Assembly (NCBI GenBank): GCA_029858505.1
Contig: JAOUEW010000003.1
Coordinates: 203,071-267,070, forward strand
Reading direction: 5' to 3'
Length of the DNA: 64,000 bases
Origin: Deltaproteobacteria bacterium
Lineage (GTDB): Bacteria; SAR324; JACQKK01
Position 1 is the stretch's first letter. The number at the start of each line of letters is the position of its first letter. The position numbers and the translations under genes are program-made. Shown one piece after another: positions 36,153-44,917 of this stretch. The notes under the pieces were generated by a model. That model was not told where the DNA came from. It did not search any database and worked only from the letters and a program-made list of their open reading frames with translations.

Positions 36153-37559
36153 TTGAACCTTCCCACCGACCGCCAAACCACATTCGAATCCTCTTGGGAA
36201 GGCGCCACCGTGCTGGGGCCAGAGGAACACGGGGTGCAGCGCAAGCAAATCCATCCGGCCGTGTTAGAGGTGGTATCGCGCCTGAGCAAAGCGGGTCACC
36301 CCACCCTGGTGGTGGGGGGGGCCGTGCGGGACCTGCTGCTTGGCCGGACCCCCAAAGATTTCGACCTCGCCACCTCGGCCCGACCCGAGCAGGTGAAGGC
36401 CCTGTTTCAGCAGGCCCGGATCATCGGGCGGCGGTTCCGCCTGGTGCTCATCCGCCACAAGGGCATTACCGTAGAGGTGGCCACCTTCCGGGCCGAGCCC
36501 AGCCGCAAGGGGGAAGCCGCCATGATTATGCGCGACAACCGCTTTGGCACCCCCCGAGAAGACGCCTTCCGCCGAGACTTCACCATCAACGCCATGGGGT
36601 TCGATCCCCTTACTTTCTCGGTGATTGACTACGTGGGGGGGCTGAAAGATTTAAAGCAGCGCACCCTGCGCACCCTGTTTTCGCCCCAAGTCTCCTTCAC
36701 GGAAGACCCCGTGCGCATGCTGCGGGCCGTGCGCTTTCAGGTGCGCCTGGGCTTTCAGATGGACCCCGAAATGGAGCGGACCATCCGCGCCATGGCCACG
36801 GAAATTTCCCCGGTGGTGCGCCACCGGCTGGCCGAAGAAACCCAGCGGTTCTTGACCGGCGGGTTTGCCGTGGCCAGCTTTCAGCGCTTCCAGGAACTGG
36901 GCCTGCTAAAACCCCTGCTGGCCCTGCAAGACCACCGTTGGTTTTTTGCCCACGACGCCCTGGAAAACGCCCTGCCCAAAATGACCCCCTACCTTAAGGC
37001 CCTCGACGCCTGGGCGGAGGAGGAACGGGAGAAGGTGTCTCCCACGGTGGCCTTGCTGGGCTTGCTGTTGATGTTGGGCCACCCCGACTACTTGGCGTTT
37101 CTGGCGGCGGAACCCATGGCGGTGGACCGCCGCCGTAAAGTGATGAATGCCTTTCGGCGGGGCGTGCCCGACATGCTGGCGGAATGGGGCCTGTTAAAAG
37201 GGCAGGTGGACCCGGCCATGTTCATTCTGCTGGCCGCCCATTCTTTGCTACGAGACCGCTGGAAGGCCCGCTTTCACCCCGGACGGCTGATGGGGGGCAT
37301 TCGGGAAGCCTGGTTGCTGGTGGCCCTGCTGGCCGGGCATTTGAACCTGGACCGCTCGTTTGTGGCCAAGGGCTTGGCCCTGCTGCCGGAACTGCCGGTG
37401 TTTCCCATCCTGGACCACCCCCGGCCAGACCGGCACGGCGGAGTGTACGACCCCAGGGCCAAAACTCCTCCCCGCCTGAAACCCCGGGGAGAAGGCCCCC
37501 CTGCCAAACGCCGCCGCCGGGGTGGAAAGCGCGGAAGGGGCCGAGGAACGGGGGGATGA
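36153..37559 (+). CDS. pcnB: poly(A) polymerase I
   Basis: A 468-residue class II nucleotidyltransferase. The head domain has VVGGAVRDLLLGRTPKDFDLAT, with the catalytic DxD, then VEVATFR, RRDFTINAMGF and YVGGLKDL, with FTEDPVRMLRAVRF. The preface QRKQIHPAVLEVVSRL and the very basic tail after 440 (KRRRRGGKRGRGRG) favour poly(A) polymerase over CCA-adding enzyme. It adds 3' tails that mark RNA for decay. The TTG start lacks a strong ribosome-binding site, so the first residues are uncertain. Confidence 0.88.
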   Translation: MNLPTDRQTTFESSWEGATVLGPEEHGVQRKQIHPAVLEVVSRLSKAGHPTLVVGGAVRDLLLGRTPKDFDLATSARPEQVKALFQQARIIGRRFRLVLIRHKGITVEVATFRAEPSRKGEAAMIMRDNRFGTPREDAFRRDFTINAMGFDPLTFSVIDYVGGLKDLKQRTLRTLFSPQVSFTEDPVRMLRAVRFQVRLGFQMDPEMERTIRAMATEISPVVRHRLAEETQRFLTGGFAVASFQRFQELGLLKPLLALQDHRWFFAHDALENALPKMTPYLKALDAWAEEEREKVSPTVALLGLLLMLGHPDYLAFLAAEPMAVDRRRKVMNAFRRGVPDMLAEWGLLKGQVDPAMFILLAAHSLLRDRWKARFHPGRLMGGIREAWLLVALLAGHLNLDRSFVAKGLALLPELPVFPILDHPRPDRHGGVYDPRAKTPPRLKPRGEGPPAKRRRRGGKRGRGRGTGG

Positions 37560-37639
37560 AATTTCCTGGTAGAGGCAAAATCTCCTCTGTGGTACAAATA
37601 ATTGGCCCTCTTCACCCGAAAATCATTCAAGGATGTTCC

Positions 37640-38332
37640 ATGAATCCCCTTTCCCTATTTGTTTCTCTCCGCCTTGTTTCTCTCCGCCGCTTGCCCATGA
37701 CCCTGGTCGTGGCGGTTCTTATGTCGGGTGCCGTGCCCCAGTTGGCCCTGGCCGAAGGCGAAGTTCAGGCCGCCGTGTCTCCCATTCCAGCCGCCCTTCC
37801 GGCCCCGGCCTGGGCCGCCCCCCAAGACCAGGGGCTGGTGTGGCTGAAGGCCTCGATCATCACCCCCAAAAGTAAAAACCCCAGAGATGGGACCCAGACC
37901 CACCAGGCCACCCAGGTGGTGTTGACCGACGGCAATCAAGAATTTCTGCTGGAAAACCGCCAAGGGGTACTGGCGGGAACCTTGCCCCCCGGAACCTATC
38001 ACCTCATCGAAATTCGGCGGAAGGAAGAATTCAACGGCAACATCACCGTGTTCCGCTACTTCCCTCCGGTGGAAAACTGGATGACGGTCCGTTCTTCCGC
38101 CGGTGGAACCGTGTTTGTCGGCATCCTGGAAATTCGGGCCAAGGGTTTTCTCACCTGGAACGATAAAATCCCCTTCCTGCGCACCGCCACGGCTAAGGAA
38201 GAGCAATCCAGCCGCACCCAGTTGGCGGCCACCCTGCCCGACAACCACCCCTGGGCGGCAGCCCTGGCCAAACCCGGCCGGGTCGAAGCCCCCCCGGCCC
38301 ATGTTCCCGGTAAACGCCGGCGGCACCGGTAA
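37640..38332 (+). CDS. secreted protein of unknown function
   Basis: A 230-residue exported protein. The signal peptide ends ALAEGE. A predicted beta-rich domain holds the segment GTLPPGTYHLIEIRRKEE, resembling surface carbohydrate-binding or DUF2846-like folds, followed by a basic tail GKRRRHR. AAGGA lies six bases before the ATG at 37640, so the much longer open frame from 37184, which overlaps pcnB, is not used. It is followed 18 bases later by coaBC. Confidence 0.65.
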   Translation: MNPLSLFVSLRLVSLRRLPMTLVVAVLMSGAVPQLALAEGEVQAAVSPIPAALPAPAWAAPQDQGLVWLKASIITPKSKNPRDGTQTHQATQVVLTDGNQEFLLENRQGVLAGTLPPGTYHLIEIRRKEEFNGNITVFRYFPPVENWMTVRSSAGGTVFVGILEIRAKGFLTWNDKIPFLRTATAKEEQSSRTQLAATLPDNHPWAAALAKPGRVEAPPAHVPGKRRRHR

Positions 38333-38350
38333 CGCTCCCCTCACCGCCCC

Positions 38351-39565
38351 ATGAACCCACTGCAAGGCCGCGAAATTGTGCTGGGCGTGTGCGGAGGCAT
38401 TGCCGCTTACAAAGCGGTGAGCCTGCTGCGCCTGCTGGTGCAGGCCGGGGCCGGGGTGAACGTGGTGATGACCGCCGGGGCCCAGCGGTTCGTGGCGCCC
38501 CTTACCTTTCAAACCTTGTCTGGCCGCCCAGTGGGCACCGACCTGTTCAGCCTGGATCAAGAAAGCCGCATGGGCCACATTCAACTGGCCGACTCGGCCC
38601 AGGCCGTGGTCGTGGCCCCCGCCACCGCCCACCTGCTGGCCAAGCTGCGGGCCGGTTTGTCCGACGACCTCCTCTCCACCCTGCTGTTGGCCACCCCGGC
38701 CCCGGTGTTTCTGGCCCCGGCCATGAACGACCGCATGTGGGTCCACCCCGCCACCACGGAAAACCTGGCGGTGTTGCAACAGCGGGGGGTGCATATCATT
38801 CCCCCAGAGCACGGTTACTTGGCGGAGGGACGGGAAGGCGTGGGCCGCTTGGCGGAGCCGGAGACCATCTTGGCGGGGCTGGCGGCTTGGTTTTCTCGCG
38901 GGGAAGGTATCTTGAACGGCCGCACGGTGATCGTTTCCGCCGGGCCCACCGAGGAACCCCTGGACCCCGTGCGCAGCCTGACCAACCGTTCCAGCGGAAA
39001 GATGGGATTTGCCCTGGCCCAAGCCGCCCAAGAGGCCGGTGCCAAGGTGTTGTTGGTGAGCGGCCCCGTGGCCCTGCCCACCCCGCCGGGGGTAGAGCGG
39101 GTGAACGTGCGCACGGCGGTAGACATGGAGCAGGCCGTGCTGGGGCGCCAAGCCCAGGCCGATGCCCTGATTCTGGCCGCCGCCGTGGCGGATTACCGGC
39201 CCAAAGAAGCCAGCCTGTCGAAGATCAAACGAGCCCTCCGCCCGGCCCTAACCCTGGAACTGGTGGCCAACCCAGACATTGCCGCCCAAGCGGGCCGCGC
39301 CAAACAACCAGGGCAGGTGCTGGCCGTGTTCGCCGCTGAAACCGAGCAGTTAGAAACCCATGCCGCCGCCAAGCTGGCCGCCAAAAATGCCGACTTGGTG
39401 GTGGCCAACAACCCCACCCTGCCCGGCGCCGGGTTTGGAGACGATTTGAATGAAGGTTGGCTGCTGCGAAAAGGGGAGGAACCAGAGGCACTGCCACGCC
39501 AAACCAAGGCCGCCATGGCCCGCCGGGTCATCGAGGCGGTGGCCGCCCTGCTGCCCAAGCCCTAG
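38351..39565 (+). CDS. coaBC: bifunctional CoaBC, coenzyme A synthesis
   Basis: A 404-residue fusion of phosphopantothenoylcysteine decarboxylase and phosphopantothenate-cysteine ligase. The FMN-dependent part has LGVCGGIAAYKA, H76 in GHIQLAD and N126 in PAMNDRMW. The loop that normally carries a catalytic cysteine reads LAEGREGVGRL, with E159 in the cysteine position. The ligase part has SAGPTEEPLDPVRSLTN, AAAVADYRP and a KIKR lysine. Its TAG overlaps the convergent mraY stop in a CTAG. Confidence 0.92.
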   Translation: MNPLQGREIVLGVCGGIAAYKAVSLLRLLVQAGAGVNVVMTAGAQRFVAPLTFQTLSGRPVGTDLFSLDQESRMGHIQLADSAQAVVVAPATAHLLAKLRAGLSDDLLSTLLLATPAPVFLAPAMNDRMWVHPATTENLAVLQQRGVHIIPPEHGYLAEGREGVGRLAEPETILAGLAAWFSRGEGILNGRTVIVSAGPTEEPLDPVRSLTNRSSGKMGFALAQAAQEAGAKVLLVSGPVALPTPPGVERVNVRTAVDMEQAVLGRQAQADALILAAAVADYRPKEASLSKIKRALRPALTLELVANPDIAAQAGRAKQPGQVLAVFAAETEQLETHAAAKLAAKNADLVVANNPTLPGAGFGDDLNEGWLLRKGEEPEALPRQTKAAMARRVIEAVAALLPKP

Positions 39566-40818
39566 CGCACTTTAAAATACACCATCAGCGACAACGCCAG
39601 CAGCCACAAAGACAAAATGTGCAGCCGCCACACCACCCGGCTGTTCACGTCTTCCGCGCGGTTCAACTGGTCGGCCACCTCAGGGGGGTGAAAGCCCAGC
39701 CGCTTCTTAAACTCAACCCACACCGATACAATCTTGCGGGGTTCCTCTCGCCAGGTCCACAGGGCCTGCAAATGGTGGTGGTAGGGGGCCCGATAAAAAA
39801 ACCGCACCCGCTCCGCCGTCTCCCGCCCCTTCCAGGCCAGCATCAGCTTAAAGAAACTTCGCTGAATCATGGTCGACACCGTGGTCAGCACCATCATGCC
39901 CCCCACCAGCGGGAAGAACAGCTCGACCTTTAAGAAAATGAACATGGCCCCCAGCACCGCCCCCAGGGAAAGTGCCCCCAGGTCGCCCATGATAATGAGC
40001 GCTGGCGGGGCGTTGAACCGCAGAAAGGCCAACCCGCTGGCCAAAATGGCCGCCGAAAACACCGCCAGTTCTTTCAGGTCAGGGTCAAGGGCTGGCACCC
40101 GCAGCCGCGCCGCCAAGTCGGCGTCGCCCCCCACATAGGCCACGGCGGCCAAAAACAGCGTGTTGGTAAGGATGGGTACGGTGGCCAGCGAGTCCATGCC
40201 GTCGGTGAGATTCACCGCGTTGGCCCCGGCCACAATCACGAACACCATGAAGGGAATGAACAGGTGCTTGGGCAGGTAGGGGTACCACCAGTCGAGGGGA
40301 ATTCCTGGAACCACCATGTGACCGTCAATGGCCACGTAACGGTACAGACCCGCCACCACCACCAGCGCCACCACCACCTCCAGCAACAGGCGCAAGGAGC
40401 CAGAAATTCCATCGGCTTTGTCGGTATAGTGTTTCTTTTCCGCTTGACCCTCTTCCACCCTGCGGCGGTGAATGATCTTCACCACGTCGTCCCAGGCCCC
40501 AATCAGCGCGAACGACACCAGAATGGCCAGCAGGGCCAGCACGAACTGGTTGGGCCGTGTCCACAACAGCACGCTAACCGTAATGGCCACCGTTAGCAGC
40601 GCCCCCCCCATGATGGGCTTGGCTCCGCTGTAGGGGAACCCATGTTGGGGTGCCGGGCGGAAATCGGCGGTGATGCCCCGGGCGCGAAAGGCGCGGATCA
40701 TGCCCGGCATGAAGAAAATCACCAGCCAATAGGTGGAGAGAAAGGCCATCCCCCCCCGAAAAAAAACGGATTGGAAAATTTGATAGGGCCAATTGGAATA
40801 CAGCAGGTCAGAGACCAT
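39562..40818 (-). CDS. mraY: phospho-N-acetylmuramoyl-pentapeptide transferase (MraY), divergent
   Basis: A 418-residue polytopic membrane enzyme that makes lipid I for peptidoglycan. Catalytic residues are visible: D110-D111 in GAWDDVVK, NAVNLTDGMDSLA, D279 in MGDLGALSLG and the HHH at 347-349 in APYHHH. It is about 58 residues longer than E. coli MraY, mainly from a segment around 360-395 before the last membrane helix. It follows frr rather than lying in a mur cluster. No clear ribosome-binding site. Confidence 0.85.
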   Translation of the reverse strand: MVSDLLYSNWPYQIFQSVFFRGGMAFLSTYWLVIFFMPGMIRAFRARGITADFRPAPQHGFPYSGAKPIMGGALLTVAITVSVLLWTRPNQFVLALLAILVSFALIGAWDDVVKIIHRRRVEEGQAEKKHYTDKADGISGSLRLLLEVVVALVVVAGLYRYVAIDGHMVVPGIPLDWWYPYLPKHLFIPFMVFVIVAGANAVNLTDGMDSLATVPILTNTLFLAAVAYVGGDADLAARLRVPALDPDLKELAVFSAAILASGLAFLRFNAPPALIIMGDLGALSLGAVLGAMFIFLKVELFFPLVGGMMVLTTVSTMIQRSFFKLMLAWKGRETAERVRFFYRAPYHHHLQALWTWREEPRKIVSVWVEFKKRLGFHPPEVADQLNRAEDVNSRVVWRLHILSLWLLALSLMVYFKVR

Positions 40819-40849
40819 GGGGCTAGGGGGGGAGAAGGGAGGTAGAAGA

Positions 40850-41419
40850 TCAGACCGTCATCAATTCCTTGTCTTTATCCACAACCAGCTTGTCGATGTT
40901 TTTCACGTGATTATCGGTGGCCGCCTGCACGTGGTCTTGGGCGGTTCGTTCGGCATCCTGAGAAATGGCTTTTTCTTTCTCCATTTTCTTCAAGCGGTCG
41001 TTGGCGTCGCGCCGCACGTTGCGGATGGCGATTTTGGCGTCTTCCCCCATTTTCTTTACCTGCTTCACCAGTTCTTTGCGGCGTTCCTCGGTGGGGGTCG
41101 GCACGGGAACGCGCACCAGCCGGCCGTCTTGGCTGGCCGTCATGCCCAGGGAAGCGTTGTTGATCGCTTTCTCCACGTCTTTCAAAATGCCGCCATCGTA
41201 GGGAGACACCGTGAGCATTTGGCTGTCGAGCACGGCAATGTTGGCCAGGTTGGGCAGCGGTGTGGGGGTTCCATAATAATCCACCATCACGTGGGCCAGA
41301 ATGCCGGGGTGGGCACGCCCGGTGCGTACCGAGGCCAGGTCCTTCTTGAACACCTCGATGGCCTGGTCCATTTTGCGGGCGGTTTCTTTTTCGATCTCCT
41401 TGATCTTGGCGTCTTCCAT
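40850..41419 (-). CDS. frr: ribosome recycling factor
   Basis: A 189-residue factor that splits post-termination ribosomes with EF-G. Typical segments are FKKDLASVRTGRAHPGIL, VDYYGTPTPLPNLANI, PTEERRKELVKQVKK and AIRNVRRDANDRLKK. ATG 41419 gives MEDAKIKEIEKE and the usual length; the frame extends upstream into pyrH. It follows pyrH by 37 bases and belongs to the rpsB-tsf-pyrH-frr block. Confidence 0.95.
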   Translation of the reverse strand: MEDAKIKEIEKETARKMDQAIEVFKKDLASVRTGRAHPGILAHVMVDYYGTPTPLPNLANIAVLDSQMLTVSPYDGGILKDVEKAINNASLGMTASQDGRLVRVPVPTPTEERRKELVKQVKKMGEDAKIAIRNVRRDANDRLKKMEKEKAISQDAERTAQDHVQAATDNHVKNIDKLVVDKDKELMTV

Positions 41420-41456
41420 GGGGGCTTTGGGGGAGAAAGGTTGAATGAGGGGGGGG

Positions 41457-42170
41457 TCAGCTGACCAGGGTTCCGGCCACGCCGTCGCGCACGGCATGCA
41501 GCAGTGAACCTTCCGTTCCAATGTTCACCACCATGATGGGCATTTTGTTGTCTTTGCAAAAGGCCACGGCGGTAGAATCCATGACATTGAGGTCTTGTTG
41601 CAGCACTTCGTTGTAGGTCAGGCGTTCGAACCGTTTGGCGTTGGGGTGAATTTTGGGGTCTTTGTCGTACACGCCGTCCACCTTGGTTCCCTTAATCAAA
41701 ACGTCGGCCCCCATTTCCGAGGCCCGCAGGCTGGCCGCGGTGTCGGTGGTGAAGAACGGGTTGCCCGTGCCCGCGGCAAAGATCACCACCCGGTTCATCC
41801 GCAGGTGATGGTCCATCCGGCGCTTGATGTAGGTTTCGGCGATGGCCTTTAGCTCGATGGCGCTCATCACCCGGGTTTCCAGGCCAATCCGCTCCAGGGC
41901 ATCTTGCAAAAACAGGGCGTTCATCACGGTGGCCAGCATGCCCATGTGGTCCCCCACCACCCGGTCCATGCCCACCGGGGCCGACCGGGCGCCGCGGAAA
42001 ATGTTCCCGCCGCCCACCATCAAGCCCACCTTCACTTGTTCTTTGCAAACTTCGTGAACTTGGCGGGCCAAGCCGTCAATCACGGCGTGATCGAAACCAA
42101 ACCCGTTCTTTCCGCCGAACACCTCGCCGGAAAGTTTGATCAGCACCCGTTGAAACCGAAGCTCCGCCAA
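41457..42170 (-). CDS. pyrH: uridylate kinase
   Basis: A 237-residue UMP kinase of the amino-acid-kinase fold making UDP. VLIKLSGEVFGG, MVGGGNIFRGA, DRVVGDHMGMLATVMN, AAGTGNPFFTTDTAA and GTKVDGVYDKDP are diagnostic. The frame is open to an ATG at 42230, but that would translate a strong hairpin. TTG at 42170 has AAGGG six bases upstream and gives a length matching the family (E. coli 241). Confidence 0.93.
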   Translation of the reverse strand: MAELRFQRVLIKLSGEVFGGKNGFGFDHAVIDGLARQVHEVCKEQVKVGLMVGGGNIFRGARSAPVGMDRVVGDHMGMLATVMNALFLQDALERIGLETRVMSAIELKAIAETYIKRRMDHHLRMNRVVIFAAGTGNPFFTTDTAASLRASEMGADVLIKGTKVDGVYDKDPKIHPNAKRFERLTYNEVLQQDLNVMDSTAVAFCKDNKMPIMVVNIGTEGSLLHAVRDGVAGTLVS

Positions 42171-42198
42171 AGGATTGCCCTTAAACGATGTTTTTGAA

Positions 42199-42226
42199 AT
42201 GGGGGCGGGGTTGCCCCCCGCCCCAT
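42199..42226. other. hairpin between tsf and pyrH
   Basis: ATGGGGGCGGGG and CCCCCGCCCCAT pair (11 pairs with one bulged G) around a short loop. No T run follows on the minus strand, so it is more likely a processing, pausing or attenuation structure than a terminator. Confidence 0.5.
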
Positions 42227-42229
42227 CCA

Positions 42230-43084
42230 TTAAAACTGCAGCTTAATGAAACCCGTCACGTTCAGTTTGGCCCCCAGGGTCTTGCTCTGTTCGGCCAACA
42301 ACTGGCTGATGGTTTGATCGGGGTTCTTCACGAAGGGCTGACTGAACAAGGTGACTTCTTTCAGAAACTTATTCATGCGCCCCTGCACCATTTTTTGGAT
42401 GATGTCCTCTGGCTTGCCCGATTCGCGGGCCTGGGCGGTGAAGATTTCTTTCTCTTTGTCTAGCACGGCCGGGTCCAGTTCGCTTTCGTTCAGGGCATGC
42501 ACTTGAGAGGCCGCGATGTGCATGGCCAGGTCCCGGCCCAGGGCTTCCAGGGCGGCGGCGGGGGCTTTGCCCTCGGCCGACAGGGTCACCAGCACGCCGA
42601 TGCGGCCGTTGGAGTGCACGTAACCCCCCACCACGCCGCCAGCGGCGGCCTCGACCCGTTTGCCCGCCACCAGCTGAACGTTTTCTCCCATGGTGGCCAC
42701 CGCCTGGGTAATGCGGTCGGCCACGGTGCCCGTGCCTTCGGTTAGGGGTTGGGCGGAAATGTTTTGGTCGCCCTTGGCCAGCACCTGTTTGGCCATTTGG
42801 GTGAGCAGAGATTGGAATTGGTCGTTGCGAGAGACGAAGTCGGTCTCGCAGGCCAAATGCACGATGGCGGCCGATTGGCCCCCCGGCCCGAAGGCCACTT
42901 GAATGCCGCCCTCTTTGGTTTCTCGGCCAGATTTTTTAGCCGCTACGGAAAGACCTTTCTTGCGCAGCCACTCGGTGGCGCTGTCCATATCTCCCCCGGT
43001 TTCTTCCAGGGCTTTTTTGCAATCCATCATGGCAACGCCGGTGGCGTTTCTCAGTTCCATGACCTTGGCGGCGGTAATCGTCAT
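42230..43084 (-). CDS. tsf: translation elongation factor Ts
   Basis: A 284-residue guanine-nucleotide exchange factor for EF-Tu. The start KVMELRNATGVAMMDCKKAL and VHLACETDFVSRNDQF are diagnostic. The C-terminus contains the usual coiled region with IIQKMVQGRMNKFLKEVTL. ATG 43084 was chosen; the longer frame would run into the 13-bp tandem repeat. It follows rpsB after a 260-base gap with a terminator-like hairpin and repeats, which is unusual for this pair. Confidence 0.95.
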   Translation of the reverse strand: MTITAAKVMELRNATGVAMMDCKKALEETGGDMDSATEWLRKKGLSVAAKKSGRETKEGGIQVAFGPGGQSAAIVHLACETDFVSRNDQFQSLLTQMAKQVLAKGDQNISAQPLTEGTGTVADRITQAVATMGENVQLVAGKRVEAAAGGVVGGYVHSNGRIGVLVTLSAEGKAPAAALEALGRDLAMHIAASQVHALNESELDPAVLDKEKEIFTAQARESGKPEDIIQKMVQGRMNKFLKEVTLFSQPFVKNPDQTISQLLAEQSKTLGAKLNVTGFIKLQF

Positions 43085-43125
43085 CCTGTCATCCGTGTGG
43101 TGGTGTGGGGTGTTGAAGATCGTCT

Positions 43126-43177
43126 TACAAATCCTTCGTACAAATCCTTCGTACAAATCCTTCGTACAAATCATTCG
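43126..43177. repeat. 13-bp tandem repeat, four copies
   Basis: TACAAATCCTTCG occurs three times perfectly and a fourth time with one change (TACAAATCATTCG), head to tail, 42 bases upstream of tsf. It is immediately followed by an inverted repeat, TGCGGCA and TGCCGCA, at 43178-43200. A unit of 13 is not compatible with coding. Confidence 0.9.
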
Positions 43178-43318
43178 TGCGGCAAATATCTGGTGCCGCA
43201 AAGATCTTGTCGCGTAAACGTCACAGTTCCGTTGACCTTCGGGTCACGTTGAAAAAGGAGTCATTTTAATACACCAAGCCCTTTGAGCCTCAGCGTTAAT
43301 CCATGAAACAACAGCCAG

Positions 43319-43341
43319 AAAAAGGGGGCCCAAAGGCCCCC
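43319..43341 (-). terminator. terminator-like hairpin after rpsB
   Basis: On the minus strand GGGGGCC and GGCCCCC pair around a four-base loop, followed by TTTTT, directly after the rpsB stop. It could end or attenuate transcription before tsf. Confidence 0.8.
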
Positions 43342-43344
43342 TGG

Positions 43345-44265
43345 TTACTCGGCTGCGGCTTTATCGCTGGCTTTATCGCTGGCTTTGGGGCCTTCAGACT
43401 TGGCGGCAGGCTTAGCAGCGGCTTTCTTTTGGGGCGCTCCGCCTTCCTTCCGGGGGGCATCCTTCCGGGGTTTGGCTTTGGCCTCGGCGCTAACCTCTTC
43501 GGCGTTGTCTTCGCCCTTGGCCTTCGGTCCCTTGCGGGGGGCCTGGGCATCGTCGCCCTGGGTTCTGACACGGGCCTGATAGGCCGCTTTGCCTTCCAAC
43601 GCCCCGTTGGCGATGGTGTGGGCAAACAGGCGGATGGCCCGAATGGCGTCGTCGTTGCCGGGAATCACGTAATCAATGCCGTCCGGGTCGCAGTTGGTAT
43701 CCACCACGGCAATGATGGGAATGCCCAGCACCCGGGCTTCTTGGATGGCGATTTTTTCTTTTTTGCAGTCGATGATGAACACCGCTCCGGGGCGGTGGCG
43801 CATGTCTACAATGCCCCCCAGCGAAGCCTGCAGCTTCACCCGGGATTTTTCCATCCGCATGGCTTCTTTTTTAATCACGCCGGGATAGGTGCCCATCTCG
43901 CCGCGGGCTTCTTCCATTTTCTTCAGCTTGGTCACCGACTGGCGGATGGTGTTGAAGTTGGTGAGCAGCCCGCCCAGCCAGCGCTCGTTGATGAAGAACC
44001 CCCCGCAGCGCAGGGCTTCTTCTTTAATGATCTCCCGGGCCTGCAGCTTGGTGCCCACGAACAAAATGTTTTCTCCACGGGCGGTAATGGTGCGGGCGTA
44101 TTCGTAGGCCTCTTTCAGGCCCACCAGGGTTTTTTGCAAATTGATGATGTGGATGCCGTTGCGCGCCCCAAAGATATAAGGCTTCATCTTGGGATGCCAC
44201 CTGCGGGTCTGGTGACCGAAGTGGACGCCGGCTTCCAAGAATTGTTTCGTTGAAACAACAGCCAT
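43345..44265 (-). CDS. rpsB: 30S ribosomal protein S2
   Basis: A 306-residue S2. [37 protein letters not shown] and [18 protein letters not shown] identify it, and [21 protein letters not shown] is present. The core ends near 240. A further 65-residue tail is rich in Lys, Ala, Glu and Pro and is absent from E. coli S2 (241 residues). It is first in the rpsB-tsf-pyrH-frr-mraY order. Confidence 0.95.
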   Translation of the reverse strand: MAVVSTKQFLEAGVHFGHQTRRWHPKMKPYIFGARNGIHIINLQKTLVGLKEAYEYARTITARGENILFVGTKLQAREIIKEEALRCGGFFINERWLGGLLTNFNTIRQSVTKLKKMEEARGEMGTYPGVIKKEAMRMEKSRVKLQASLGGIVDMRHRPGAVFIIDCKKEKIAIQEARVLGIPIIAVVDTNCDPDGIDYVIPGNDDAIRAIRLFAHTIANGALEGKAAYQARVRTQGDDAQAPRKGPKAKGEDNAEEVSAEAKAKPRKDAPRKEGGAPQKKAAAKPAAKSEGPKASDKASDKAAAE

Positions 44266-44300
44266 GGAAATACTCCGGTGAAAAGGGTTTTGGCTTCTTA

Positions 44301-44348
44301 TCCCCCAGGGGGGAGTCTCATTCCCTCAGGCAACAGCGCCTGGGAATG
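44301..44348 (-). promoter_or_regulatory. paired hairpins in the rpsB leader
   Basis: In the minus-strand leader 36-83 bases before rpsB, CATTCCC(T)CAGGC pairs with GCCTGGGAATG, and next to it CCCCC pairs with GGGGG. Ribosomal protein operons are often controlled by such leader structures; a binding site for S2 is possible but not shown. Confidence 0.35.
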
Positions 44349-44917
44349 GAAAAAGGGTTTGGGTGAACCCAAGGTGGTTTCGGCGGCGGCCACGGCAAAA
44401 CCCCCTGCCCTGCCGCCAACGAAAACCGCCTAAGGCTGCCTAAAACCTGGGCGCCTCCCCCAGTAAACAGACTTTCCGGGAGAAAACAGGTCCCAAGTGG
44501 GCTTAAACAATCATTTTTATCGGAAATTCCGGGGGGATGCAATGAAAAAAAATTCAGCCAAGCCCCAACCCCAAAACCCCGCCACCCATCCCTTCCCCCT
44601 CCTCTAAAATTCTTAAAAAATAACACTTGACGATAATGATTAACCTTTGTATGAAGAGAGAAGCAACAATGTTAGCGAATGATTCTCCATCTCTTTCCGG
44701 TGGCCAGGAAAGAATGATCACATTGCGCGAAAGTTAATAATTATAACCTTTATATGACATGCTTGTTTTGCTTGGATGGACGGAAGGATGCTTCACACGC
44801 CTGAGCAGTAACATATAGATGTTTTTTATTCTTTTTTGCTTTGGATGACAGAAGGGCTAAGGCCGATTTCAGCAGTATTCACTGGGGATTCAAATCACTC
44901 CAAGGAGATGACTGACA
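44349..44917. other. divergent gap between rpsB and the chemoreceptor gene
   Basis: AT-rich from 44600 to 44860. TTGACG (44627-44632), a 17-base spacer and TATGAA (44650-44655) form a moderate promoter for the plus strand, overlapping GATAATGATTAAC, which resembles part of a Fur box. A 22-codon open frame at 44669-44737 is too short to trust. Confidence 0.35.

Noticed and set aside
37655..39151. 498-residue minus-strand open frame opposite coaBC and the secreted-protein gene
   Set aside because: It is the antisense shadow of two well-supported genes in GC-rich sequence and has the Gly/His/Gln-rich look typical of such shadows, with no recognisable motif.
44669..44737. 22-codon open frame with a nearby GAAGAGAG sequence ahead of the chemoreceptor gene
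   Set aside because: Too short to support without conservation data.
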